Assembly: GCF_000340965.1 (NCBI RefSeq)
Contig: NZ_ANAY01000024.1
Coordinates: 24,053 to 88,052 of the forward strand
Source of the DNA: Nocardiopsis kunsanensis DSM 44524
GTDB lineage: Bacteria; Actinomycetota; Actinomycetes; Streptosporangiales; Streptosporangiaceae
DNA length: 64,000 nucleotides
Reading direction: 5' to 3'
In this document: positions 54,499 to 62,450 of the stretch, piece by piece
Layout: each line of letters starts with the position of its first letter
How positions within the stretch are numbered: position 1 is the stretch's first letter
Notes under the pieces: generated by a model
Database searches by the model: none
What the model was told of the DNA's origin: nothing
The model's input: the letters and a program-made list of their open reading frames with translations, nothing else
Program-made: the position numbers and the translations under genes

Positions 54499-55338
54499 GT
54501 GACCGAGACCCAGCTGAGCCAGGAGCGACGCGGAATCATCAGCGACCTCGACGTGGCCGCGACCTTCGACGCCGGCGTGGAGACCCAGCGCCGGGTGGCC
54601 TTCCTCGCGGAGCGGCTCCTCACCACCGGCACCACCGCCCTCGTCCTGGGCATGAGCGGCGGCGTGGACTCCCTGGTGGCCGGACGCCTGTGCCGCCTGG
54701 CCGTCGACCGTGTGCGCGAGCAGGGACACCAGGCCCAGTACGTGGCGATGCGGCTTCCCTACGGTCGGCAGAAGGACGAGGACGACGCCGTCCGGGCCAC
54801 GGAGTTCTCCGCCCCCGACCGCACCCTGACCGTGGACGTGGCCCCCGCCAGCGACGCCATGTCCGAATCCCTGCGCAGCGCCGGCATGATCTTCGACGGT
54901 GACACCTCCGAGGACTTCGTGTTCGGCAACGTCAAGGCCCGCCAGCGCATGATCGCCCAGTACGCGGTCGCCGGCGGGATGCGCGGCCTCGTGGTGGGAA
55001 CCGACCACGCCGCCGAGGCCGTCACCGGGTTCTTCACCAAGTACGGTGACGGCGGCGCCGACATCGTCCCGCTGGCCGGACTGACCAAGCGTCGGGTCCG
55101 TGCACTGGCCGCCTCGTTGGGCGCCCCCGACGACCTGGTGAACAAGGTCCCCACCGCTGACCTGGAGTCGCTCGCGCCAGGGCGTCCGGACGAGGAGGCG
55201 CTCGGCCTGAGCTACGACCGGATCGACGACTTCCTCGAGGGCCTGCCCGTGACCGAGGACGTGGAACGCACCCTCGTGGCGCGGTACCGGGCCACTGCGC
55301 ACAAGCGTGCCGTCCCCACGGCCCCCTCCTCGCCCTGA
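54499..55338 (+). CDS. nadE: NAD synthetase, ammonia-dependent
   Basis: 279 residues. LVLGMSGGVDSLVAGRL is the ATP pyrophosphatase P-loop. GNVKARQRMIAQYAVA and FFTKYGDGGADIVPLAGLTKR are standard NadE stretches, and LGLSYDRIDDFL lies near the end. No glutaminase domain is present, so ammonia is the nitrogen donor. The enzyme makes NAD from deamido-NAD and ATP. Starts at GTG 54499; monocistronic. Confidence 0.95.
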   Translation: MTETQLSQERRGIISDLDVAATFDAGVETQRRVAFLAERLLTTGTTALVLGMSGGVDSLVAGRLCRLAVDRVREQGHQAQYVAMRLPYGRQKDEDDAVRATEFSAPDRTLTVDVAPASDAMSESLRSAGMIFDGDTSEDFVFGNVKARQRMIAQYAVAGGMRGLVVGTDHAAEAVTGFFTKYGDGGADIVPLAGLTKRRVRALAASLGAPDDLVNKVPTADLESLAPGRPDEEALGLSYDRIDDFLEGLPVTEDVERTLVARYRATAHKRAVPTAPSSP

Positions 55339-55353
55339 ACTGGGGGTTCTTCG

Positions 55354-55381
55354 CCGGTGGTGGTGCGTGCACCACCACCGG
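55354..55381 (+). terminator. nadE terminator
   Basis: A perfect 13-base inverted repeat (55354-55366 with 55369-55381) with a 2-base nominal loop, 16 bases after the stop. Confidence 0.8.
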
Positions 55382-55619
55382 GGGGCGTGCCGTCCACCGG
55401 TGGAGCAGGGTGCTCGAACCATCGCGAACACCGTCCTCTTGCACTTAAGGTCGTATCCGAACACGCGTCGGGCACACGGACGTGCATTCCCGCCGGCGCA
55501 GCACAGCCGGTGCGGCCTTGACGCACCGCGACCCCCCGCCACCGGTCGGCACTGCTCCTTCAGCCACGGGAACGTGTGTTTCCACAGGGTGTGGGCCGGC
55601 GGCGACGAAGGAGCAACCG

Positions 55620-56930
55620 ATGCCCGTGACCACCCCGACGACAGCCGTGGCGGCAGCGACGCCACCGGCAGCCCCCGTGCGGGACCGGTTCCTCGACGCG
55701 ATCCGGCTGCTGGTCATGGTGCTCGTGGTCGTACAACACTGGTGGCTGCCGGTACTGGCGGTCGAGGAGGGCACCGGGACCCTGGACGCCGGGAGCGTCC
55801 TGGCCACAGAGGGCGGGTTCGTACTCACGTGGGTCTCCCAGGTCATGCCGCTCATCTTCTTCGTCGGGGGAGCGGCCAACCTCATCAGCTGGCGGTCCGC
55901 CTCCCGACGCGGCACACCCGCCGCCACCTGGTACGCGAAGCGGCTCCGCCGGCTGGCCTGGCCGGTCGTACCGCTGGCCGCCGTGTGGTTCGTCGGCTGC
56001 CACGTGCTCTTCCTGGCCGGTGCGCCCCACCAGCCCGTCCTCGTGGGGGCCGGTGCCGCCGGGATGGTGTTGTGGTTCCTGTCGACGTACGTGCTCGTCG
56101 TCGTGGCCACCCCCGTCCTGGCCCGCGCCCACGAGCGCCTGGGCTGGTGGGTCCCGATCGGCCTGCTGGCGGGCGCTGCGGCCGTCGACGCGGCGCGTTT
56201 CGGCAGCGGTGTCGACGCCGTCGGCTATCTCAACGTCGCCTTCGTGTGGCTGGGCGTGCACCAGCTCGGCTTCCACTACTCCACCTCCACGCTCCGGCGC
56301 CGGTACGCGGTGGGCATGGTCGTCGGAGGCGCGGCCACGGCGGTCCTGCTCGCCTGGGTCGGCCCCCACGGACTCAACATGACCGGGGTCTTCGCCGCCG
56401 AGACCTCCAACGTCGCCCCACCGACGCTGCTGCTGGCCGCGCTGGGCACGCTCCAGGTCGGCGCCGCCATGCTGCTGCGCGAGCGCATCGCCGCATGGAC
56501 CGAGCGCCCCGGACCCGCCCGGCTCCTCGACCGCGTGTGTCCGCAGCTCATGACGGTCTACCTGTGGCACATGGTGCCGATCAGCGTGGTCGCCGGGGTG
56601 CTCGTGTTCGGGCTGGACGTCCACACCCCCGACCCGATGTCGGGCCTGTGGCTGCTGTGGGGCGTGCTGGGGCTGGCCGTCCTCATGCCCCTGGTGGTGC
56701 CCCTCGCGCACTGGGCGGTGCGGTTCGAGACCCCGCCCACCGCACTGGACGGCACCCCCGGCCTGATACGGGTCCTGCTCGCCGCCGCGCTGATCGGCGG
56801 AGGCCTGCTCGCCCTGACCGTCGCAGGCCTGGGCACCGGACTCTTCACCCTCCTCGGGTTCCTGTCGGTACTGACAGGCCTGGTACTGACCCGGGCGGAT
56901 CCGCGCGAGCGTGAGTCCGCCGGAGCTTGA
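55620..56930 (+). CDS. Acyltransferase-3 family membrane protein
   Basis: 436 residues with about ten membrane helices. FLDAIRLLVMVLVVVQHWW near the start and LISWRSASRRGTPAATWYAKRLRRLAWP are typical for acyltransferase-3 (OafA-like) proteins, which acylate sugars or peptides at the membrane; YLWHMVPISV near the C-terminus also fits. The usual R/H catalytic pair is only partly recognisable (QHWW). ATG 55620 has AAGGAG six bases before. The substrate is unknown. Confidence 0.82.
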   Translation: MPVTTPTTAVAAATPPAAPVRDRFLDAIRLLVMVLVVVQHWWLPVLAVEEGTGTLDAGSVLATEGGFVLTWVSQVMPLIFFVGGAANLISWRSASRRGTPAATWYAKRLRRLAWPVVPLAAVWFVGCHVLFLAGAPHQPVLVGAGAAGMVLWFLSTYVLVVVATPVLARAHERLGWWVPIGLLAGAAAVDAARFGSGVDAVGYLNVAFVWLGVHQLGFHYSTSTLRRRYAVGMVVGGAATAVLLAWVGPHGLNMTGVFAAETSNVAPPTLLLAALGTLQVGAAMLLRERIAAWTERPGPARLLDRVCPQLMTVYLWHMVPISVVAGVLVFGLDVHTPDPMSGLWLLWGVLGLAVLMPLVVPLAHWAVRFETPPTALDGTPGLIRVLLAAALIGGGLLALTVAGLGTGLFTLLGFLSVLTGLVLTRADPRERESAGA

Positions 56931-56986
56931 CGTCCTCCCGGCGCGTGCCGACCGGCCTCGGAAAGCGTCTCGGTTAGACCGGGAGG

Positions 56987-57808
56987 ATGGATCCCGCACG
57001 CATCGCCTACGAACGGCACGGCCGGGGGCGCCCTCTGGTGCTGCTGCACGGTCTCGGGGACCGGAGACAGAGCTGGACGGACGTGATGCACCGGCTCGTC
57101 GACGCCTACGACGTCATCTCCGTCGACCTGCCCGGGTTCGGGAGCACCCCGGCCCCGATGCTCGATGAGCCCTACGACGTGTACTCCATGACCGAGGACG
57201 TGCGGGGCTTCTGCGAACTGCACGGGCTGGAGCGGCCCCACCTGGCCGGGAACTCCCTGGGCGGTTCGATCGCTCTGGAGCTGGCCGCCGGCGGCGCCGC
57301 CGGGTCGGTCACCGTCTTCTCCCCGGCCGGCTTCTCCGACCGGGCCGCACGCTTGGGGATGCGTACCGTCGGACATCTGGCGAACGCGGCCGCGCGGCTG
57401 CCCACCCACCTCAAGGAGCAGCTCGCCGACACCCCGCCCGCGCGCGCAGCCGCCCGGGTGGCACTGCGCGGGGACCCGTCGTCGCCGGAAGCCAAGGCCA
57501 CCCGGTTCGGTGTCCAGGGGTTGGAACCGGGTGCGCCCTACGTGCGGATGGTTCCGCGTATCGCCGAGTACACGTTCGTGCAACGCCCCGTGGCATGCCC
57601 GGTCACCATCGCCTGGGGCGACCGCGACCGGACCCTGCTGCCCTCCAGCGCGGTGCACGCCCACGCCCGGGTGCCGAACGCGCGTATGGTCTCGCTCCTC
57701 GGCAGCGGGCACATCCCCATGGCCGACGACCCGGTGGCGGTCGCCGAGCACATCCGCTGGACCTGCCGGTCCGCCGACCGCGGCCACGCGCGCCGCCGCC
57801 CGCGCTGA
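56987..57808 (+). CDS. Alpha/beta-fold hydrolase
   Basis: 273 residues. LVLLHGLGDRRQSW is the oxyanion segment, LAGNSLGGSIALEL holds the nucleophile Ser, WGDRDRTLLP the acid and GSGHIPMADDP the His, so the catalytic triad is complete. The substrate cannot be predicted. It starts at ATG 56987, 56 bases after the acyltransferase stop, so the two may share a transcript. Confidence 0.88.
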   Translation: MDPARIAYERHGRGRPLVLLHGLGDRRQSWTDVMHRLVDAYDVISVDLPGFGSTPAPMLDEPYDVYSMTEDVRGFCELHGLERPHLAGNSLGGSIALELAAGGAAGSVTVFSPAGFSDRAARLGMRTVGHLANAAARLPTHLKEQLADTPPARAAARVALRGDPSSPEAKATRFGVQGLEPGAPYVRMVPRIAEYTFVQRPVACPVTIAWGDRDRTLLPSSAVHAHARVPNARMVSLLGSGHIPMADDPVAVAEHIRWTCRSADRGHARRRPR

Positions 57809-57827
57809 CGGGCCCGTAACACCGTGG

Positions 57828-57880
57828 ATCTTGCTACCAGCGCCGACCTCGGCGGCCGAACCCGGCTCCGGTAGCAAGAT
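57828..57880. terminator. Bidirectional hairpin between convergent genes
   Basis: Arms ATCTTGCTACC (57828-57838) and GGTAGCAAGAT (57870-57880) are perfect complements, with GCCG/CGGC complementarity inside. The hairpin lies between the hydrolase stop and the stop of the minus-strand gene. Confidence 0.65.
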
Positions 57881-57900
57881 CTGGTGCTGTTCCGGAGCGT

Positions 57901-58359
57901 TCAGCCCAGGAACCCGAACAGGTGGTACGCCCAGGCCCCGGCGGTGGCGGTGAGCGTGTGTCCGGCCAGGATCCATCCGGTGCGGCGGCGCGGTTTGCGG
58001 TGGCTGCCAGGGCGGCGCGGAGGCACTGGCACGGGTGGGCGGGAGGGGCGAGGCCGTGAAGGGGCCTGTGTCCCGGAACCGGGACCGGGACCGTGGCCGC
58101 TGGGTGTCCTGGGACGCGGGACCGTCGGTGTGCTCGGGCGTGGTTGTCGGCGCGGACGCTGATGATTTCGCTCTTCCCGGGCGAGCATCCAGGCGGGGAG
58201 TTCGCCGTGGAGCTGGCGATAGCGCACCCGGGGATTGTCGGCCATCTGCTCGAGCATGCGTGCCTGGTGGGTTCGAGGGGTCCCGGGCCTGGTGAAGCGT
58301 TGGCCTCGGGGTGCGGTCAGGACGTGGTGTATGCCGTCCGGCAACGTCGCGGTGGTCAT
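57901..58359 (-). CDS. Pro/Arg-rich protein with C-terminal membrane helix
   Basis: 152 residues. The first 60 are ordered (HHVLTAPRGQRFTRPGTP, RMLEQMADNPRVRYRQLHGELPAWML). A Pro/Arg-rich stretch follows, then a single hydrophobic helix near the end (WILAGHTLTATAGAWAYHLFGF). The ATG at 58359 overlaps the stop of the ATPase-fold gene, so both are made from one transcript. Function unknown. Confidence 0.7.
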   Translation of the reverse strand: MTTATLPDGIHHVLTAPRGQRFTRPGTPRTHQARMLEQMADNPRVRYRQLHGELPAWMLAREERNHQRPRRQPRPSTPTVPRPRTPSGHGPGPGSGTQAPSRPRPSRPPVPVPPRRPGSHRKPRRRTGWILAGHTLTATAGAWAYHLFGFLG

Positions 58360-58895
58360 CGCACACCCCCACAGACGCAGGTCACGCGAGTGAACGTGAA
58401 CTCGGCCCACAGCACCGTGCCGATCTCGGTCGACGCCTCGGAACAGGGCCATCGCCGGGTGCCCCACTCGTCGGCCAGGTGGTGGATGAGCAGGAGGCCG
58501 CGTCCGGACTCGGTGGACTCCCATTCCTCCGCCGATCGTCGCATCGTCGGCCGGCATAGGGACGGCCGCGCCGGAGGGTGGTCCAAGGGGCCCTGGTCGA
58601 TGACGCAGAGCCGCACCGTGGTCTCAGGGTCCATCACGAGCGGGGTGGACAGCAGGCGGGTCACCGAACCTCCGGGTTGCCGGGATCGCGAGTGCGTGAC
58701 CGCGTTGGTGAAGGCCTCGCTCGCGCACAGCTCGACGTCCTCGCGTACCTGGCGCGGGATGCCGGAGAGGGTGGCCAGGTCGTCGCGGAGTTCGGAGCGC
58801 AAGCGTGCGCAGGCGGGCGGGGTGCCGGGGTAGTGGCGGGCCTCCCACCGCCGTCCTGGGTAGGCGGGGGTGGGTGTCGGGTGGATAATGGTCAT
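58356..58895 (-). CDS. ATP-binding (HATPase_c, anti-sigma-like) protein
   Basis: 179 residues. VELCASEAFTNAVTHSRS is the N-box (E-x3-N) of HATPase anti-sigma-type kinases. VIDQGPLDHPP is a modified G1 box and ESGRGLLLIHHLADEWG the G2 box. Such proteins bind ATP and partner proteins in Streptomyces development; a catalytic kinase role is uncertain. The ATG at 58895 has AGGAG eight bases before it. It is divergent from a DUF5753 regulator, as in WhiJ/AbaA-type loci. Confidence 0.85.
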   Translation of the reverse strand: MTIIHPTPTPAYPGRRWEARHYPGTPPACARLRSELRDDLATLSGIPRQVREDVELCASEAFTNAVTHSRSRQPGGSVTRLLSTPLVMDPETTVRLCVIDQGPLDHPPARPSLCRPTMRRSAEEWESTESGRGLLLIHHLADEWGTRRWPCSEASTEIGTVLWAEFTFTRVTCVCGGVR

Positions 58896-59040
58896 GTCGG
58901 CAACTCCTGTTGTGGAAGACGGACGGTTGTCGATGTGGCCCTGGGGGGTGGTGTTAGCACCCACCAGGGCCTTTTTCGTCCGCAAAGGACGGGTTGCCCC
59001 ACGGGGCGACCGGTCGGCTGCTCACTACCGATGGTGAGGC

Positions 59041-59122
59041 GAACCGAACATAGTTAGAGTATGACTCTGTGTCACTGCATTGGCAAGGTTAATTGGCAAC
59101 TCTAATTTGATCGGAGCGGTCG
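59041..59122. promoter_or_regulatory. Promoter region with direct repeat ATTGGCAA
   Basis: ATTGGCAA occurs at 59079-59086 and again at 59092-59099, a 13-base period, just before the DUF5753 regulator gene. The region is richer in A+T than its flanks. The pair could be an operator for the adjacent helix-turn-helix protein. Confidence 0.4.
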
Positions 59123-59968
59123 ATGCCCAGCACGACCCCCACGGTGGCTCAGTGGCAACTCGGCCGCGAGCTCCAGCAGCTGCGCACCAAACACGGGCTC
59201 ACCATCACCCAGCTCGCAAAGGTTCTGGAGGTCACCACGTCGACGGTGAGTCGATGGGAGGCGGCTGAACGTGTCCCTCGGGAGAAGGAGCTACGTCAGC
59301 TCGCGAGGTACTACGAGCTCCCCGAGTCGGAGGCTGAAGCCCTGTTCCAACTGAGGCGCCAAGCAGGCAAGCGCGGTTGGTGGCAGTCTTACGACCTGGA
59401 GCAGCGATACGGCACGTTCATCGGACTGGAGGCCAGCGCCTCCGAAGTGGAGGCTTATAGGAGCACCATCATCACCGGCCAGCTCCAAACCGAGAGCTAC
59501 GCTCGCGCCATCATCAGTGGGGTCGATGCCAGTGTGACCTCGGAAGACCTTGAGCGCCAGATCGAAGTCCGCCGAGCACGGGTGGCCCAGAACTTTACTG
59601 AGGACGGCCCCAAGATGTGGGTGATCCTTGGGGAAAGTGCCATCCGCCAGCAGGTGGGGGGTGCAGGGGTCATGCGCGAGCAGATCACCCGTCTACTGGA
59701 AGTCTCGGAGCACCCGAATGTCACGCTCCAGGTGATCCCGCATGAAGCTGGTGCCCATATCGGGATGGCGGTGCCGACCTTCACGATCCTGAAACTGGCT
59801 ACTTCGAGGCTCTCGACCGTATATGTGGAGGGTTACCGGAGTAATCTCTTCCTGGAGAGCGCCGAGGACCTCCGCAGTCACGAGGCCATCTTCAATGAGC
59901 TCAGGCTCGCAGGTGTCGGCGGCAACATGCTGCGGAATCTGCTGTCCGGAATCCGTAAGGAACTGTAG
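59123..59968 (+). CDS. Helix-turn-helix regulator with DUF5753 domain (WhiJ-like)
   Basis: 281 residues. Residues about 12-70 form an XRE-type helix-turn-helix (LGRELQQLRTKHGLTITQLA, TTSTVSRWEAAERVP). The rest is a DUF5753 domain (FIGLEASASEVEAYRSTIITG, GQLQTESYARAII, TLQVIPHEAGAH). These proteins pair with small DUF397 partners; the DUF397 gene is 11 bases downstream. WhiJ of Streptomyces coelicolor, of this class, represses development. Starts at ATG 59123. Confidence 0.93.
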   Translation: MPSTTPTVAQWQLGRELQQLRTKHGLTITQLAKVLEVTTSTVSRWEAAERVPREKELRQLARYYELPESEAEALFQLRRQAGKRGWWQSYDLEQRYGTFIGLEASASEVEAYRSTIITGQLQTESYARAIISGVDASVTSEDLERQIEVRRARVAQNFTEDGPKMWVILGESAIRQQVGGAGVMREQITRLLEVSEHPNVTLQVIPHEAGAHIGMAVPTFTILKLATSRLSTVYVEGYRSNLFLESAEDLRSHEAIFNELRLAGVGGNMLRNLLSGIRKEL

Positions 59969-59979
59969 AGAGACGAACG

Positions 59980-60180
59980 ATGCCAGCAAAGCACCATTTC
60001 AGCATCCCGAAGACGGCCAGCTGGAGGAAGGCGAGTTACAGCGCCAGCCAGACCGACTGCGTTGAGGTGGCGGACTGGCCGGCCGGTGCCGCCGTCCGTG
60101 ACACCAAGCACCGTGAGTTGGGTGCCCTGCACTTCTCCGCTGGGGAATGGGACGCCTTCCTGACGAGCGCCAAGCGCTAG
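59980..60180 (+). CDS. DUF397 partner protein
   Basis: 66 residues. SWRKASYSASQTDCVEVADW, AAVRDTKHRELGALHFSAGE and WDAFLTSAK match DUF397. It follows the DUF5753 gene by 11 bases and is expected to bind it and relieve repression, as in WhiJ-type pairs. Confidence 0.92.
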   Translation: MPAKHHFSIPKTASWRKASYSASQTDCVEVADWPAGAAVRDTKHRELGALHFSAGEWDAFLTSAKR

Positions 60181-60342
60181 CGCAATGAGCGGCTGTCCCC
60201 TCCACAGCGTGAGCCTCACCGGGGTCGTCGTGCGGTCGGGACCTGACTTCGAAGCCAGAAGTCCGTTCCTCACCCGGCAACACCCGCTCTCAGGCCTCCG
60301 AGCGGGTAGAACAGCAGCGCCGCCCCCCGACAGGAGACTCTC

Positions 60343-60447
60343 GTGGCCCAGTGCTCCATGTGCAAAGGTGAAGGAACCGTCGTGATCGAGTCCGACGGAG
60401 AGGGGGATGGAGGCGGGATGCTCCCGCCACGAAGTGGCTCCTTGTAG
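60343..60447 (+). CDS. 34-residue peptide with CxxCxGxG motif
   Basis: GTG 60343 is six bases after AGGAG and opens a 34-codon frame. The peptide begins MAQCSMCKGEGTVVIE, with a C-x2-C-x-G-x-G knuckle like one half of a DnaJ zinc repeat, followed by an acidic Gly-rich end. It sits 24 bases before the methyltransferase gene on the same strand. It could be a tiny zinc protein, or a peptide substrate; nothing proves either. Confidence 0.5.
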   Translation: MAQCSMCKGEGTVVIESDGEGDGGGMLPPRSGSL

Positions 60448-60471
60448 CGGATGCAATGGAGCAGGAGAGAC

Positions 60472-61581
60472 GTGACGGCAGACCTCGACGTCCTCCACAA
60501 AGTCCTGGTGGAGCGCCTCGACACCACCCCTGCGATCCGTGACGCGTTCGCCGCCCATCCACGGCACCGCTTCATCCCGGACCTGGTCTGGCCCGACGCG
60601 ACCGGGCTTCCGCTGTACCGCACCGCCGCCCCCGAACGTTGGGCGCATCTGGTGTACTCCACCGACGCGGTCACCACCCAGGCCAACGACGGAGGGTCCG
60701 GTCCCCTCAACGAGCCCAGCTCCTCATCGTCGGCCCCACAAGTGATGGCGGACATGATCGCCGCGGCCGGGATCGACAAAGGCACACGTGTACTGGAGAT
60801 CGGTACCGGCACCGGTTGGAACGCGGCGATCCTGTCCGAGTTGGTCGGTGAGGAGGGTGAGGTCACCAGTGTGGAGATCGATCCCGGTGTGGCGGCACTG
60901 GCCAGAGAACGACTCAGCGGAACCGGAGTCTCCGTACGAACCGCAGCCGCGCCCCCGACCGGAGGAACTTACGACGCGGTCATCGCCACCTGCGCGGTGA
61001 CCAGTATCCCGCGTCCGTGGGTGGCCGCCCTTCGAGAAGGCGGCACGCTCGTGCTGCCCTGGAGTCCGCATCCGGCCGCACACAGCACACCGATCGCGGC
61101 GTTGCGCCGCCGAGGTGCGTCCGTCTCGGGTCCCTTCGTCCGGGAGGGAGCGTTCATGCGTGACCGCGCCCAGCGCCTCGGCGAACTGCCTTTCCCCGGA
61201 CTCGGTCAGCCGGCCGCACAGCTGGCGCCTCTCCCGGTCGGGTCGGCGGAATTGATCGGCTCCGGGGTGATGACCCAGTTGCTGCTCATGCTGCCCGGGG
61301 CGCGTCTGGGGACCGGGCTGCGTCCTTTCCACGGCACACCCGACAGGATCGTCTGGATGGGTGCAGGGCCGTCGTGGGCCTACCTCTGGCCGGATGGCAC
61401 GGTCACCGGTGGCGGCGAACGTGACTTGGGTGAGGAACTGGCGGCCGCCTACCGTTCGCTGCACGACGCCGGGCTGCCCGGCCTGGAGAGTTTCGTACTC
61501 GAGGCCGATCTCGAGCACGGCGTCTACCGGGTGGTGTGCGAGCCGCTCGGGCGGCATTGGGATCATCCGGTCCCGGCCTGA
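60472..61581 (+). CDS. PCMT-like methyltransferase
   Basis: 369 residues. The first 200 match protein-L-isoaspartate O-methyltransferases: HPRHRFIPDLVWPD, STDAVTTQANDGG (position of the Ser/Gln substrate loop), APQVMADMIAAAGI and VLEIGTGTGWNAAIL as the SAM-binding motif. A 160-residue C-terminal extension is common in actinobacterial relatives, some of which modify RiPPs. The start is GTG 60472 behind AGGAG. Whether it repairs proteins or modifies a peptide such as the small product upstream is open. Confidence 0.88.
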   Translation: MTADLDVLHKVLVERLDTTPAIRDAFAAHPRHRFIPDLVWPDATGLPLYRTAAPERWAHLVYSTDAVTTQANDGGSGPLNEPSSSSSAPQVMADMIAAAGIDKGTRVLEIGTGTGWNAAILSELVGEEGEVTSVEIDPGVAALARERLSGTGVSVRTAAAPPTGGTYDAVIATCAVTSIPRPWVAALREGGTLVLPWSPHPAAHSTPIAALRRRGASVSGPFVREGAFMRDRAQRLGELPFPGLGQPAAQLAPLPVGSAELIGSGVMTQLLLMLPGARLGTGLRPFHGTPDRIVWMGAGPSWAYLWPDGTVTGGGERDLGEELAAAYRSLHDAGLPGLESFVLEADLEHGVYRVVCEPLGRHWDHPVPA

Positions 61582-61596
61582 GGATGCACGCCCCGG

Positions 61597-61840
61597 TCAG
61601 ACGCTGAAGCAGCCGTCGGCGCTGATGACCTGGCCCGTCGCCCACGACGCCTCGTCAGTGGTCAGCCATGCCACCAGGCGAGCCGGGTCATCGGTAGTGG
61701 CCATGCGCCCGAGTACGAAATCCGAGGTGAGCTGGGTGATGTCGTCCTCGCTCATGTACCCGGTCGGGACCGGCCCGGGGTTGACCACATTGACCGTGAT
61801 GTCCTTGGGGCCGAGTTCGGCGGCGAGTGTCGGCGCGAGC
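61597..61840 (-). pseudogene. C-terminal remnant of a short-chain dehydrogenase
   Basis: Minus-strand codons from about 61840 read LAPTLAAELGPKDITVNVV then NPGPVPTGYM, and the end reads TGQVISADGCFSV. These are the last third of an SDR oxidoreductase. The NAD-binding and Y-x3-K parts are missing. Homology stops at about 61840, exactly where a NUDIX remnant begins on the other strand. Confidence 0.8.
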
Positions 61841-62265
61841 TGGCGAGGAAGTCGGCCTCCACCCGAAGCCTGAGGACCTGGAGCTCATCGTGCACGGGTG
61901 GTGCGGCAATCGGTGTTGCCGCAGCCTGGAGCCTGGTACGGCGGCCGAGACGGCCGGGCACTGGTGGAACGTTTACCGGGAAAGCAGTGGAACGGCACGG
62001 CCAGACCGCTGAAGACGAGGTCACCAATGCCCGGTGGTGTACCCCTGCGCAGCTGCAGGAACTGATCGAGCGCACCATCGACCAAGCCCACGGTCGCCTC
62101 ACCGAGAACAAGTTCCGTGACCACCCCGGCATCGAGCCCGTGTGGGGTCAGTGGCTGCGTGATGTTGGCTACATCCGCATCAGCGCCGCCGACCTGCAAT
62201 CCGTCGAAGTCCTCGCGACCACCCCGCCCAGTAACTGGCCAGCAGTTCCAATGCGAGAAACATAG
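61838..62265 (+). pseudogene. Frameshifted NUDIX hydrolase remnant
   Basis: Plus-strand frame from about 61838 reads EEVGLHPKPEDLELIVHG (the end of a NUDIX box and what follows) and GHWWNVYRESSGTARPD, then meets a stop. The next frame continues TAEDEVTNARWCTPAQLQEL to the end at 62265. The switch near 62005 indicates a one-base indel. The N-terminal part of the domain is missing. Not functional. Confidence 0.75.
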
Positions 62266-62373
62266 ATTTCCATTCGGAAATAACTGCTGGCCTGGTGTTT
62301 CGGGGCGCCAGTCAAGTCTGTAAATTAATTATTCCCTGGATGGCCAGTATCGGCCAACCTTGAGTGGCCGATA
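62237..62373. repeat. Palindromes in A+T-rich segment
   Basis: Arms GGCCAGCAGTT (62237-62247) and AACTGCTGGCC (62282-62292) form an 11-base perfect inverted repeat over 34 bases. A second, TATCGGCCA (62348-62356) and TGGCCGATA (62365-62373), lies 55 bases on, just before the SARP gene. The region between is much richer in A+T than the rest of the window. They could be a terminator remnant and an operator. Confidence 0.6.
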
Positions 62374-62450
62374 TCGGACAATTTCATTATTTGCAGCTCA
62401 GGATATATTTTCAGGATGGGTCAGGGCGTAAAGTGAAGTCTGGTCGGATA

